This document shows positions 12,255-18,772 of a stretch of 64,000 bases of DNA, in pieces. The DNA is taken from assembly GCF_022846655.1 (NCBI RefSeq), contig NZ_AP025667.1:5369001-5433000 (forward strand), read 5' to 3'. The DNA comes from Streptomyces seoulensis. GTDB taxonomy: Bacteria; Actinomycetota; Actinomycetes; Streptomycetales; Streptomycetaceae. The translations under genes were made by a program, and so were the position numbers. Each line of letters starts with the position of its first letter. Positions within the stretch are counted from its first letter, which is position 1. A model generated the notes under the pieces. The model saw only the letters and a program-made list of their open reading frames with translations. It had not been told where the DNA came from and did not search any database.

Positions 12255-13106
12255 CTAGGCGAGAGTGGAATTCAGCGCCTTCGCTATGAGGTCGCGTGCT
12301 GTCGTCCCGTAGACGGCGAGCCGGGACAGCTCCGCGAATGCCCTGAGGTAGGTGTGGACTTCGCTGGGTGCGGTGATGTTCACCTCGGCCGTAAGCGTTT
12401 CCACGGCCACCTGGGCGTCATCGAACGCGTAGAAGGCTTCCAGTGGCCAGACGGTACGACGGGCCCCGACCGGGATGATCCCCAGAGATACGTTCTGCCG
12501 GTCCATGACCTCTCGCAGGTACCGGAGCTGTGCGGCCATCTCGGGCTCGTCACAGACCCGGTAATGAAGAACGGCCTCTTCGACCAGCAGGGCGAAGCGG
12601 TGGTTGCCCTCGTAGACGACACGGGAGCGGGCCAGTCGGGCTCGGACGGCGTCGGCCACGTCGTCAGGGGTGCCCTGGAAGGCCGTGACGGACCGCAGGA
12701 TCCCCGTTGCGTACTCGGAGGTCTGGAGCATTCCGGGCAGGACGTTGGAGGCGTATACCCGGAAGTGTGTCGTCCGCTCGTACAGCGGGACGGTGCTCTC
12801 GTGTACCCGCCGCATCCCGTCCCGGTGGATCTGTCGCCACTGGACGTACATGGAGTCGGCGGTCCGGGACGCGGCGATCAGGTCGGCCGCATGCCCCGCC
12901 GCTCCGCAGGCATCACACCACGCCCGAATGTCCGCGTCGGAGGGAGCCGTCTTGGCACGGGCGATGCGTGAGGCTTTCGACTTGTGCCAGCCGCACCGTA
13001 CGGCCAGTTCATGCCCGGTGAGCCCGGCGTCCCGTCGCATCCCGTCCAGACGGGACGCGATGGTCCTACGGGCGGCCTGGGCGGCGGAAAGTGGCGACTC
13101 GGGCAT
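12255..13106 (-). CDS. XRE-family regulator with DUF5753 (Scr1-like) domain
   Basis: The product has 283 residues. An N-terminal helix-turn-helix (RRDAGLTGHELAVRCGWHKS, residues about 25-45) is followed by a DUF5753 domain with the typical signatures LYERTTHFRVYASNVLPGML, QTSEYAT and FALLVEEAVLHYRV. Streptomyces genomes hold dozens of such WhiJ-like regulators, usually next to small DUF397 or DUF6879 proteins that modulate them. Here the DUF6879 gene lies 11 bp upstream on the same strand, supporting one functional unit. Its target is unknown; the divergent intergenic region at 13857-14029 is the obvious candidate. Confidence 0.88.
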   Translation of the reverse strand: MPESPLSAAQAARRTIASRLDGMRRDAGLTGHELAVRCGWHKSKASRIARAKTAPSDADIRAWCDACGAAGHAADLIAASRTADSMYVQWRQIHRDGMRRVHESTVPLYERTTHFRVYASNVLPGMLQTSEYATGILRSVTAFQGTPDDVADAVRARLARSRVVYEGNHRFALLVEEAVLHYRVCDEPEMAAQLRYLREVMDRQNVSLGIIPVGARRTVWPLEAFYAFDDAQVAVETLTAEVNITAPSEVHTYLRAFAELSRLAVYGTTARDLIAKALNSTLA

Positions 13107-13117
13107 GAACTAGCTTC

Positions 13118-13642
13118 TCAGACGGTGTACTTGTCGTGCGGGATGGCTCGTTCCCAGACGGCTTCGAAAGCTTCCGAGCAGAGGTCGGCTGTTGCTTGAT
13201 CATCGGTTCGGTCGGTGTGGACCCAACGCCCCTCACCGTCGAATACGTTGAACTGAACAAGGCTTCCGTCGAACAACCAGAAGTCGTTGCCTGGCAGGGC
13301 GAGCCCGGAGGCCAGTCGGCGCGGGAGCCAGCGGATTTCTTCGCCCGCCGCGATGTTGGTGAAGGTGAACGAGTGCTCGTAGCGGATGTACTCGCTGGAC
13401 GGTTCGCTCACGATGCGGGCGCGGCGCAGGCGGACACCCTTGGCTGTGATCTCCTGAACGACATCGAGCCAGGGGCGCCACCAGGACTCACGGTCGTCCG
13501 GGTCCAGTCGGTTGCCCTGTCGCCAGGCCGCAAAGCGTTCGTCCTCGTCAGGGACGGCGTAGACGTCGCGCATCTCCAGATGGACGGCGGACCGCTCGGC
13601 CGACCGGATCAGGTCGGTGAAGTTACTCAGGCTCTGCGCCAT
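13118..13642 (-). CDS. DUF6879 family protein
   Basis: The 174-residue product matches the DUF6879 pattern: SAVHLEMRDVY near the start, DDRESWWRPWLD, then YIRYEHSFTFTNIAAGE and LPGNDFWLFDGSLV. The family is common beside XRE/DUF5753 regulators in Streptomyces and is thought to partner them; the biochemical role is unknown. The ATG at 13642 is preferred to the TTG just before it; GGGAGG precedes it at good spacing. It overlaps the upstream 77-residue gene by 20 bp. Confidence 0.82.
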   Translation of the reverse strand: MAQSLSNFTDLIRSAERSAVHLEMRDVYAVPDEDERFAAWRQGNRLDPDDRESWWRPWLDVVQEITAKGVRLRRARIVSEPSSEYIRYEHSFTFTNIAAGEEIRWLPRRLASGLALPGNDFWLFDGSLVQFNVFDGEGRWVHTDRTDDQATADLCSEAFEAVWERAIPHDKYTV

Positions 13643-13856
13643 CAAGTGCCTCCCTCAGCAACGGAATCATGCGCTGCGGCAGCCGTACCACGCTCTCGTG
13701 CGCCGGGAGTGGACTGTCCTGAACGGTCCGGGTGGTCGTACCCGCGTCGGCAGTCGTGCCCTGAATGACGAGTTCTTTCGTCTCCTCGTCCACCCAGACC
13801 GCCGGGCAGCCGTGGTCTCCGGACTCAGGGTCTTTCCCGATGAACCGTAGACGCAC
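13623..13856 (-). CDS. Small conserved-looking protein of the XRE/DUF6879 module
   Basis: The 77-residue product begins MRLRFIGKDPESGDHGCPAV and contains WVDEETKELVIQGTT and ESVVRLPQRMIPLLREAL. The pattern suggests a small beta sheet plus a helix. The GTG start at 13856 has GAGGAGAGG immediately upstream, a near-perfect ribosome site. It is the first gene of a three-gene leftward operon with DUF6879 and the XRE regulator. Its role is unknown, but position suggests an accessory of the regulator. Confidence 0.7.
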   Translation of the reverse strand: MRLRFIGKDPESGDHGCPAVWVDEETKELVIQGTTADAGTTTRTVQDSPLPAHESVVRLPQRMIPLLREALDGAEPE

Positions 13857-14029
13857 GGCCTCTCCTCAAGTCGATCCGGGTTGCCATTGGCTGCACGCAG
13901 CCTCATGGTGTTCCGACTGGACGTCAAGGCTGCTCAAGGGGCATGTGCAACCGCGTGCAACTTCTTGGACCAGCTACTTCCCCGCGCTCTACCGTCGTCG
14001 GGCGGTTGTCATAACTCCGGGGAGACTCG
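13857..14029. promoter_or_regulatory. Divergent control region with GTGCAA direct repeats
   Basis: This 173-bp region separates the leftward XRE module from the rightward small-ORF pair. GTGCAA occurs at 13945-13950 and again at 13955-13960, one helical turn apart, and TCAAGG is also repeated nearby. These are candidate operator half-sites for the XRE protein. No convincing -35/-10 pair was seen. Confidence 0.4.
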
Positions 14030-14233
14030 ATGCGCCACAAGACGACTCAGGGGCCGCCGGTAGACCTGCCGGTGGGCTTCAACGCATGGTTGCTGGACTG
14101 CGCGCCGGTTGCCGACTGTGCGACGTGCCAGACCGAATGGCAGAGCCTCCAGGCCGCCAAGGCTGCTGAAGAAATCGACCAGGCCACCAAGCACGCCACG
14201 AACGTCCGCGACCATGCCGGAGGCCACCGGTGA
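14030..14233 (+). CDS. Small Cys-motif protein, first gene of a divergent pair
   Basis: The 67-residue product contains LLDCAPVADCATCQTEW, a C-x5-C-x2-C arrangement that could bind a metal, followed by a helical, alanine-rich C-terminus. The ATG has GGGGAG seven bases upstream. Its stop overlaps the next start in GTGA, so the pair is translationally coupled. No family is recognised. It faces away from the XRE/DUF6879 module across a shared control region and may be the regulated target. Confidence 0.6.
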   Translation: MRHKTTQGPPVDLPVGFNAWLLDCAPVADCATCQTEWQSLQAAKAAEEIDQATKHATNVRDHAGGHR

Positions 14234-14460
14234 CGATGGACATGCAGACCTACCCGGACGGCCGACAGGCCGCCGACGACGCGGCGGAGGCCATTCGGAC
14301 AGCACTGGCCGGGCTGGGGCTGCCGGAACGGGTCTGGGGCGGCGTGCGGCCGATGGTCACCCACAGCGGGAAGCCGTACGTGCACCTGGGCATGGTGCGA
14401 GCCGAGGTCGCCAAGAGGATCGCAGAGGCGATGCAGGCTTCAGCCAGCGCCGTTGAGTAG
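14230..14460 (+). CDS. Small hypothetical protein coupled to the preceding gene
   Basis: The product has 76 residues: MTMDMQTYPDGRQAADDAAE, then IRTALAGLGLPERVWGGVRP, a helix-rich soluble sequence without a known domain. The GTG start at 14230 overlaps the upstream stop, with GGAGG at 14219-14223. The coupling and the good ribosome site support a real gene despite the short length. Function is unknown. Confidence 0.6.
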   Translation: MTMDMQTYPDGRQAADDAAEAIRTALAGLGLPERVWGGVRPMVTHSGKPYVHLGMVRAEVAKRIAEAMQASASAVE

Positions 14461-14580
14461 CGCCAGGGGCTTCCTTCCTGCTTCGAGAGCCCTTGACGCG
14501 CTCTTCAGCACAGGTGGAGAAGCCATCGATGTAGGTGCGTTCACCCTCATGCGTCACATGCCCCGGCCCACGCGGATGTG
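14461..14580 (-). other. Possible gene remnant (leftward frame)
   Basis: A leftward frame from about 14557 reads MTHEGERTYIDGFSTCAEER and looks protein-like, but it runs on into the 3' end of the + strand gene. It may be the tail of a lost gene at the edge of the accessory island, or an unrecognised small gene. No family is assigned. Confidence 0.25.
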
Positions 14581-14616
14581 AACGTGCCGCTCCGGCAGAA
14601 CCCGGAGCGGCACGTT
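14581..14616. terminator. Terminator between the small-ORF pair and the DHA2 exporter
   Basis: A perfect 15-bp inverted repeat (14581-14595 and 14602-14616) has loop CAGAAC. It lies between two convergent genes and can serve both. It marks the boundary of the accessory island. Confidence 0.8.
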
Positions 14617-14624
14617 GACCGACG

Positions 14625-16406
14625 TCACTTGGCGGTGTTCTCCGCCAGTTCCTCCGTCGGGGCTTCCTCGGCCTTCTCGGCCGCCTCCGTGGAGATCTCT
14701 TCCGCCTTTTCGTCAGCCTCCGCCGGACTTTCCTCCACCCTTTCGTCAGCCTCCGCCGGAGTCTCCTCCGCCTCCCCCGCCGAAGGCACCGTCTCCCGCC
14801 CCGGCAGCAACACAGCCACCACGACCGTCCCGATCCCCAGGATCACCGCCCCGATCAAGCTCGTATGCGCCACCGCATCCGAGAACGACGCCCCCACCGC
14901 GTCCGCCATCCGATGCGCCCCCGCAGCCAACGACGATGCCTGCTGCTTCAGTTGGGCTGCCTGCTGCGGGTCCCCCGCCCCGGCCGCCTTCGCGGCGAGC
15001 GACTGGGCCTTCTCGCCGATGGCCTGCGCCACCGCGTACCCCGCGCCCACCGAGTCCTGCGCCGTGGCGAGGGCATCGGCCGGGAGGCCGGAACCCTTCG
15101 TCGCCGACGTCAGGTGGTCGTCGTACGACGTCGCCAGCAGCGAGCCCAGGATCGCGATGCCCAGCGACCCGCCCAGCTCCAGCGAGGTGTCGTTGACCGC
15201 GCCGCCCACGCCCAGCTCGGACTCCGGGAAGGCGCCCATGATCGCGTCCGTGCAGGGGGACAGCGCGAGGCCGATCGCGAGGCCCAGGATGATTAGGGAC
15301 GGGACGAAGTCCCCGTACGTCGACCCCGCGTCCACCCGCGTCAGCAGCGCGAGCGCCACCGTGCCGGCGACCATGCCCGCGCCGACCGTCCAGCGCATGC
15401 CGACGCGCGGGGTGAGGTAGCCGGTCAGGGCCGAGCCGACGAAGACCGCGCCGGCCAGCGGCAGCATGCGTACGCCGGTCTCCAGGGCGTCGTAGCCGAG
15501 GACGAACTGGAGGTGCTGGGTGAGGTAGTAGAACGCGCCGAAGACGGCCAGGAAGAAGAGGGCGACCGCGAGGTTGGAGCCCGCGAAGCGCCGGTTGGCG
15601 AAGCGGCGTACGTCCAGCACCGGGCGCGGGTGGCGCAGTTCCCACAGGACGAAGGCGATCAGGCCGACGCCCGCGACGACCGCCGCCGTCACCGCCTTGA
15701 CACCCCATCCGAAGTGCGGCCCCTCGATGATCATGTAGACCAGCGCGGCGATCCAGAGGACCGAGAGCAGGCCGCCGACGTAGTCGATGCGGTCGTGGTG
15801 TCCGGCCTTGGACGGCGGTACGAGGACCAGCGCGCCGACGATCGCCACCACGGCGACCGGCACGTTGATCAGGAAGGTCGAGGCCCAGCCGTGGTCGCGC
15901 AGCAGCGCGCCCGCCACGACCGGTCCGGCCGCGATGGCGAGACCGGCGGTCGCGGTCCACAGGGTGATCGCCTTGACCCGCTCGGCGCGCGGGAAGGTCG
16001 CCGCCAGCAGCGAGAGCGTCGCGGGCATGATCAGCGCCGCGCCGACGCCCATGACCGCGCGGGCCGCGATGACCGTGGCGGAGGAGTCCGCGAGGTTGCC
16101 GAACACCGCGCCCCCGCCGAAGACGACGAGGCCGAGGATCAGCGCCCCGCGCCGGCTGTACTTGTCGCCGATCGCGCCGAGCAGCAGCATCAGCGCGGCG
16201 TACGGGACGGTGTAGCCGTCGATGACCCACTGGAGGTCCGCGCTGGACAGCCCGAGGTCACGGGTCATGTCGGGCGCGGCGACCGTGAGGGCGGTGTTGG
16301 CCATCACGATGATCAGCAGGCTGAGGCAGAGCACGAGCAGCGCCCACCAGCGCCGGGTGTAGGGGCGCTCCATCCTCTCGACCGGTTCGTTCATGACGAG
16401 TCGCAT
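14625..16406 (-). CDS. DHA2-family MFS multidrug exporter (EmrB/QacA type)
   Basis: This predicted 14-helix proton antiporter of the cytoplasmic membrane has 593 residues. It shows motif A (GAIGDKYSRRGAL), motif B (RAVMGVGAALIMPATL) and motif C (AGPVVAGALL), with a signature WVIDGYT in helix 2. The C-terminal 45 residues are a cytoplasmic acidic Glu/Ala-rich tail of imperfect repeats (EEAPTEE, AEADEK), which is unusual. ATG 16406 is used; a second ATG at 16394 is possible. It is divergent from a TetR regulator with three identical-type operators between them, so it is probably a drug-induced efflux system. The substrate is unknown. Confidence 0.88.
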   Translation of the reverse strand: MRLVMNEPVERMERPYTRRWWALLVLCLSLLIIVMANTALTVAAPDMTRDLGLSSADLQWVIDGYTVPYAALMLLLGAIGDKYSRRGALILGLVVFGGGAVFGNLADSSATVIAARAVMGVGAALIMPATLSLLAATFPRAERVKAITLWTATAGLAIAAGPVVAGALLRDHGWASTFLINVPVAVVAIVGALVLVPPSKAGHHDRIDYVGGLLSVLWIAALVYMIIEGPHFGWGVKAVTAAVVAGVGLIAFVLWELRHPRPVLDVRRFANRRFAGSNLAVALFFLAVFGAFYYLTQHLQFVLGYDALETGVRMLPLAGAVFVGSALTGYLTPRVGMRWTVGAGMVAGTVALALLTRVDAGSTYGDFVPSLIILGLAIGLALSPCTDAIMGAFPESELGVGGAVNDTSLELGGSLGIAILGSLLATSYDDHLTSATKGSGLPADALATAQDSVGAGYAVAQAIGEKAQSLAAKAAGAGDPQQAAQLKQQASSLAAGAHRMADAVGASFSDAVAHTSLIGAVILGIGTVVVAVLLPGRETVPSAGEAEETPAEADERVEESPAEADEKAEEISTEAAEKAEEAPTEELAENTAK

Positions 16407-16447
16407 GGCAGCGGGTGACCTTCCTCGACTTCAGGGACGTGCGGTAC

Positions 16448-16510
16448 TTGCACAGCGGCGTGCAATTGCACAACCATGTGCAATGTACGACCTTGCACAG
16501 TGCCGTGCAA
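16448..16510. promoter_or_regulatory. Three TetR operators, TTGCAC-N6-GTGCAA
   Basis: Perfect inverted repeats TTGCAC-N6-GTGCAA occur at 16448-16465, 16466-16483 and 16493-16510. The first two abut (18 bp centre to centre) and the third is 27 bp further on. A related palindrome TGTGCACA lies at 16521-16528, beside the tetR start. They sit between the divergent exporter and tetR, where a bound repressor would control both. Confidence 0.75.
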
Positions 16511-16528
16511 GTCGAGAAGGTGTGCACA

Positions 16529-17155
16529 ATGACTGCCATGACCACGGGTAACACCAGCCGCGCCGACACCAACAGGCGCCGCATCCTCGATGTCGCCCTC
16601 GCGGAGCTGCTGCGCGATCCGGATGCCTCGATGGACCAGATCGCGCGCGCCGCGGGTGTCGTACGGCGCACGGTGTACGGGCACTTCCCGAGCCGGGAGG
16701 CGCTGATCGGCACGCTCACCGACGAGGCGGTGCAGGTGCTGACCGCCGCCGACGCGAGTGCCCGTGAGGGGGTGACCGACCCGGCCCGCGCGGTGGCCCG
16801 CGCCGTGCTGGGGATCTGGGAGATCGCCGACCGCTACCGCCTGCTGGTCGCCCTGGCCCAGCGCACGGTCACCGTCCAGGGCATCCGCGACCGCCTCGCC
16901 CCGCTGCGCGAGGAGAAGACGCGGGTACTCCAACGCGGCCTGGACGAGGGTGTGTTCAGCTCACCACTGCCCGCCGCCGCACTGGCCTTCGTGCACGAGC
17001 AACTGCTCTTCGCGGTCATGGAGTCGGTGAACGAGGGCCTGCTCCCGCCCGAGGAGGCGGGCCACGCGGCGGCGGTCACCGCGCTCACGGCGGCGGGCGT
17101 ACCGGCCGACAGGGCCGAGGAGTTGGTGGTGCGGGCGGCCCGCGAGAGCACGTGA
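16529..17155 (+). CDS. TetR-family regulator of the adjacent exporter
   Basis: The 208-residue product has an N-terminal TetR helix-turn-helix (RRRILDVALAELLRD, then DQIARAAGVVRRTVYGHFPS) and an all-helical ligand domain. The ATG at 16529 follows GAGAAGG (16513-16519). A second ATG three codons on is also possible. It is divergent from the DHA2 exporter, with three matching inverted repeats between, so it is very likely the local repressor and probably autoregulated. The ligand is unknown. Confidence 0.88.
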   Translation: MTAMTTGNTSRADTNRRRILDVALAELLRDPDASMDQIARAAGVVRRTVYGHFPSREALIGTLTDEAVQVLTAADASAREGVTDPARAVARAVLGIWEIADRYRLLVALAQRTVTVQGIRDRLAPLREEKTRVLQRGLDEGVFSSPLPAAALAFVHEQLLFAVMESVNEGLLPPEEAGHAAAVTALTAAGVPADRAEELVVRAAREST

Positions 17156-17159
17156 AAGA

Positions 17160-17200
17160 CCGGCCGCCCGGCCCCGGTTCAGGCGGGGTCGGGCGGCCGG
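17160..17200. terminator. Terminator between tetR and dctA
   Basis: The arms 17160-17176 and 17184-17200 form a 17-bp stem with one G-T wobble and a 7-nt loop. It lies just after the tetR stop and downstream of convergent dctA. Confidence 0.7.
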
Positions 17201-17236
17201 CGACAGAGGGGTCCGCAACCGGGCCCCGCTACGGGA

Positions 17237-18619
17237 TCACGCCTTGGCGAGTTCCTTCCCGCCCTCCTCCTCGGCCGGAGGGCGCTCCTCGTCGCGCCCC
17301 TCGTCCAGCAGCGTCGTCTCGTCGAACGGCAGCTCACCGGCGAGGACCCGCTTGACCCGGTCCACGTCGATCTCCTTGGTCCAGGTGCCGATCAGCACGG
17401 TGGCGACGGAGTTGCCCGCGAAGTTGGTCAGGGCGCGCGCCTCGCTCATGAAGCGGTCGATGCCGACGATCAGCCCGATGCCGTCCACCAGCGCGGGCTT
17501 GTGCGACTGGAGACCGCCCGCGAGGGTGGCGAGCCCCGCCCCGCTGACGCCCGCCGCGCCCTTGGAGGCCAGCAGCAGGAAGAGCAGCAGCGGGATCTGC
17601 TCGCCGATGGACATCGGGGTGCCCAGCGCGTCCGCGATGTAGAGGGACGCCATGGTCATGTAGATCATGGTGCCGTCGAGGTTGAAGGAGTACCCGGTCG
17701 GCACGGTGATACCTACGACCGCCTTGCTCACACCGAGGTGCTCCAGCTTGGCGATGAGCCTCGGCAGCGCGGACTCCGAGGACGAGGTCGACAGGATCAG
17801 CAGGAACTCGCGGGCGAGGTACTTCAGCAGGAGCAGGATGTTCAGCCCGGAGACGATCCGCAACAGCGCGCCGAGCACCACGAAGACGAACAGCACGCAG
17901 GTGACGTAGAAGCCGAACATCAGCACGGCGAGGCTCTTGAGCGCGTCCAGGCCCGCCGAGCCGACGACGGCCGCGATGGCGCCGAAGGCGCCGATGGGCG
18001 CGGCCCACATGACCATGGCCAGGATGCGGAAGATCAGCCGCTGGATGTGCTCGATGCCGCGCAGCACCGGCTGACCGGCCGCGCCCATCGCCTGGAGCGC
18101 GAACCCGGCGAGCAGCGCGATCAGCAGGGTCTGCAGGACCTGGCCCTCGGTGAAGGCGGAGACGAAGGTGACCGGGATGACCGACAGCACGAAGTCGACC
18201 GGGGGCAGCGCGTCGCTGGAGACCTGGGCGTGGCCGGTCTGGCGGAGCGCGTCGGTCAGGTGCAGGCCCTCGCCGGGGTGCAGGACGTTGCCGACGACGA
18301 GGCCGATGGCGAGCGCCACCAGCGACATCACGGTGAAGTAGCCGAGCGCGATGCCACCGACCGCGCCGACCTTCGCGGCCTTCCGCACCGAGCCGATCCC
18401 GAGCACGATCGTGCAGAAGATGATCGGCGAGATCATCATCTTGATCAGGTTCACGAAGCCGGTGCCCAGCGGTTTGAGCTCCACCCCGGCATCGGGCCAG
18501 ATGAGGCCCACGGCGATGCCGAGCGCGACCGCCACGATGACGGCGATGTACAGGTAATGGGTCCGGTCCCGCTTCACGGCGGGGGCGGCTGGTGCCGTAC
18601 CGGGGGTGCTGGCGGCCAC
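17237..18619 (-). CDS. dctA: Dicarboxylate:cation symporter (DctA/GltP family)
   Basis: This membrane symporter imports C4-dicarboxylates with protons or sodium. It has 460 residues, about eight transmembrane segments and two re-entrant loops. Family signatures are MMISPIIFCTIVLGIGS, the serine-rich LLILSTSSSESALPRLI, and YSFNLDGTMIY. The GTG at 18619 is preferred because AAGGAGAG lies five bases upstream; longer in-frame starts (ATG 18649) lack a ribosome site. It is divergent from a CitA/DcuS-type sensor and regulator, the usual control system for dicarboxylate uptake. The C-terminus is an acidic cytoplasmic tail. Confidence 0.9.
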   Translation of the reverse strand: MAASTPGTAPAAPAVKRDRTHYLYIAVIVAVALGIAVGLIWPDAGVELKPLGTGFVNLIKMMISPIIFCTIVLGIGSVRKAAKVGAVGGIALGYFTVMSLVALAIGLVVGNVLHPGEGLHLTDALRQTGHAQVSSDALPPVDFVLSVIPVTFVSAFTEGQVLQTLLIALLAGFALQAMGAAGQPVLRGIEHIQRLIFRILAMVMWAAPIGAFGAIAAVVGSAGLDALKSLAVLMFGFYVTCVLFVFVVLGALLRIVSGLNILLLLKYLAREFLLILSTSSSESALPRLIAKLEHLGVSKAVVGITVPTGYSFNLDGTMIYMTMASLYIADALGTPMSIGEQIPLLLFLLLASKGAAGVSGAGLATLAGGLQSHKPALVDGIGLIVGIDRFMSEARALTNFAGNSVATVLIGTWTKEIDVDRVKRVLAGELPFDETTLLDEGRDEERPPAEEEGGKELAKA

Positions 18620-18727
18620 GACTGCTCTCCTTGACGTCTTCGTCGGCATGACCGGCGTGCGGCTCACGTCCGGGCGTTGCAGGGGATCGCGGAGACTATC
18701 TCCCGCCATGTGAGGGCGGTCACCCTT

Positions 18728-18754
18728 CCGTTCATTTAGTTCACGCCCGAACGG
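18728..18754. promoter_or_regulatory. Inverted repeat in the dctA / sensor kinase intergenic region
   Basis: CCGTTC (18728-18733) and GAACGG (18749-18754) are spaced 15 bp apart in the 153-bp divergent region. This is a candidate binding site for the DctR-like response regulator. The evidence is sequence symmetry and position only. Confidence 0.35.
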
Positions 18755-18772
18755 ACAGGCACACTGCTAGGC

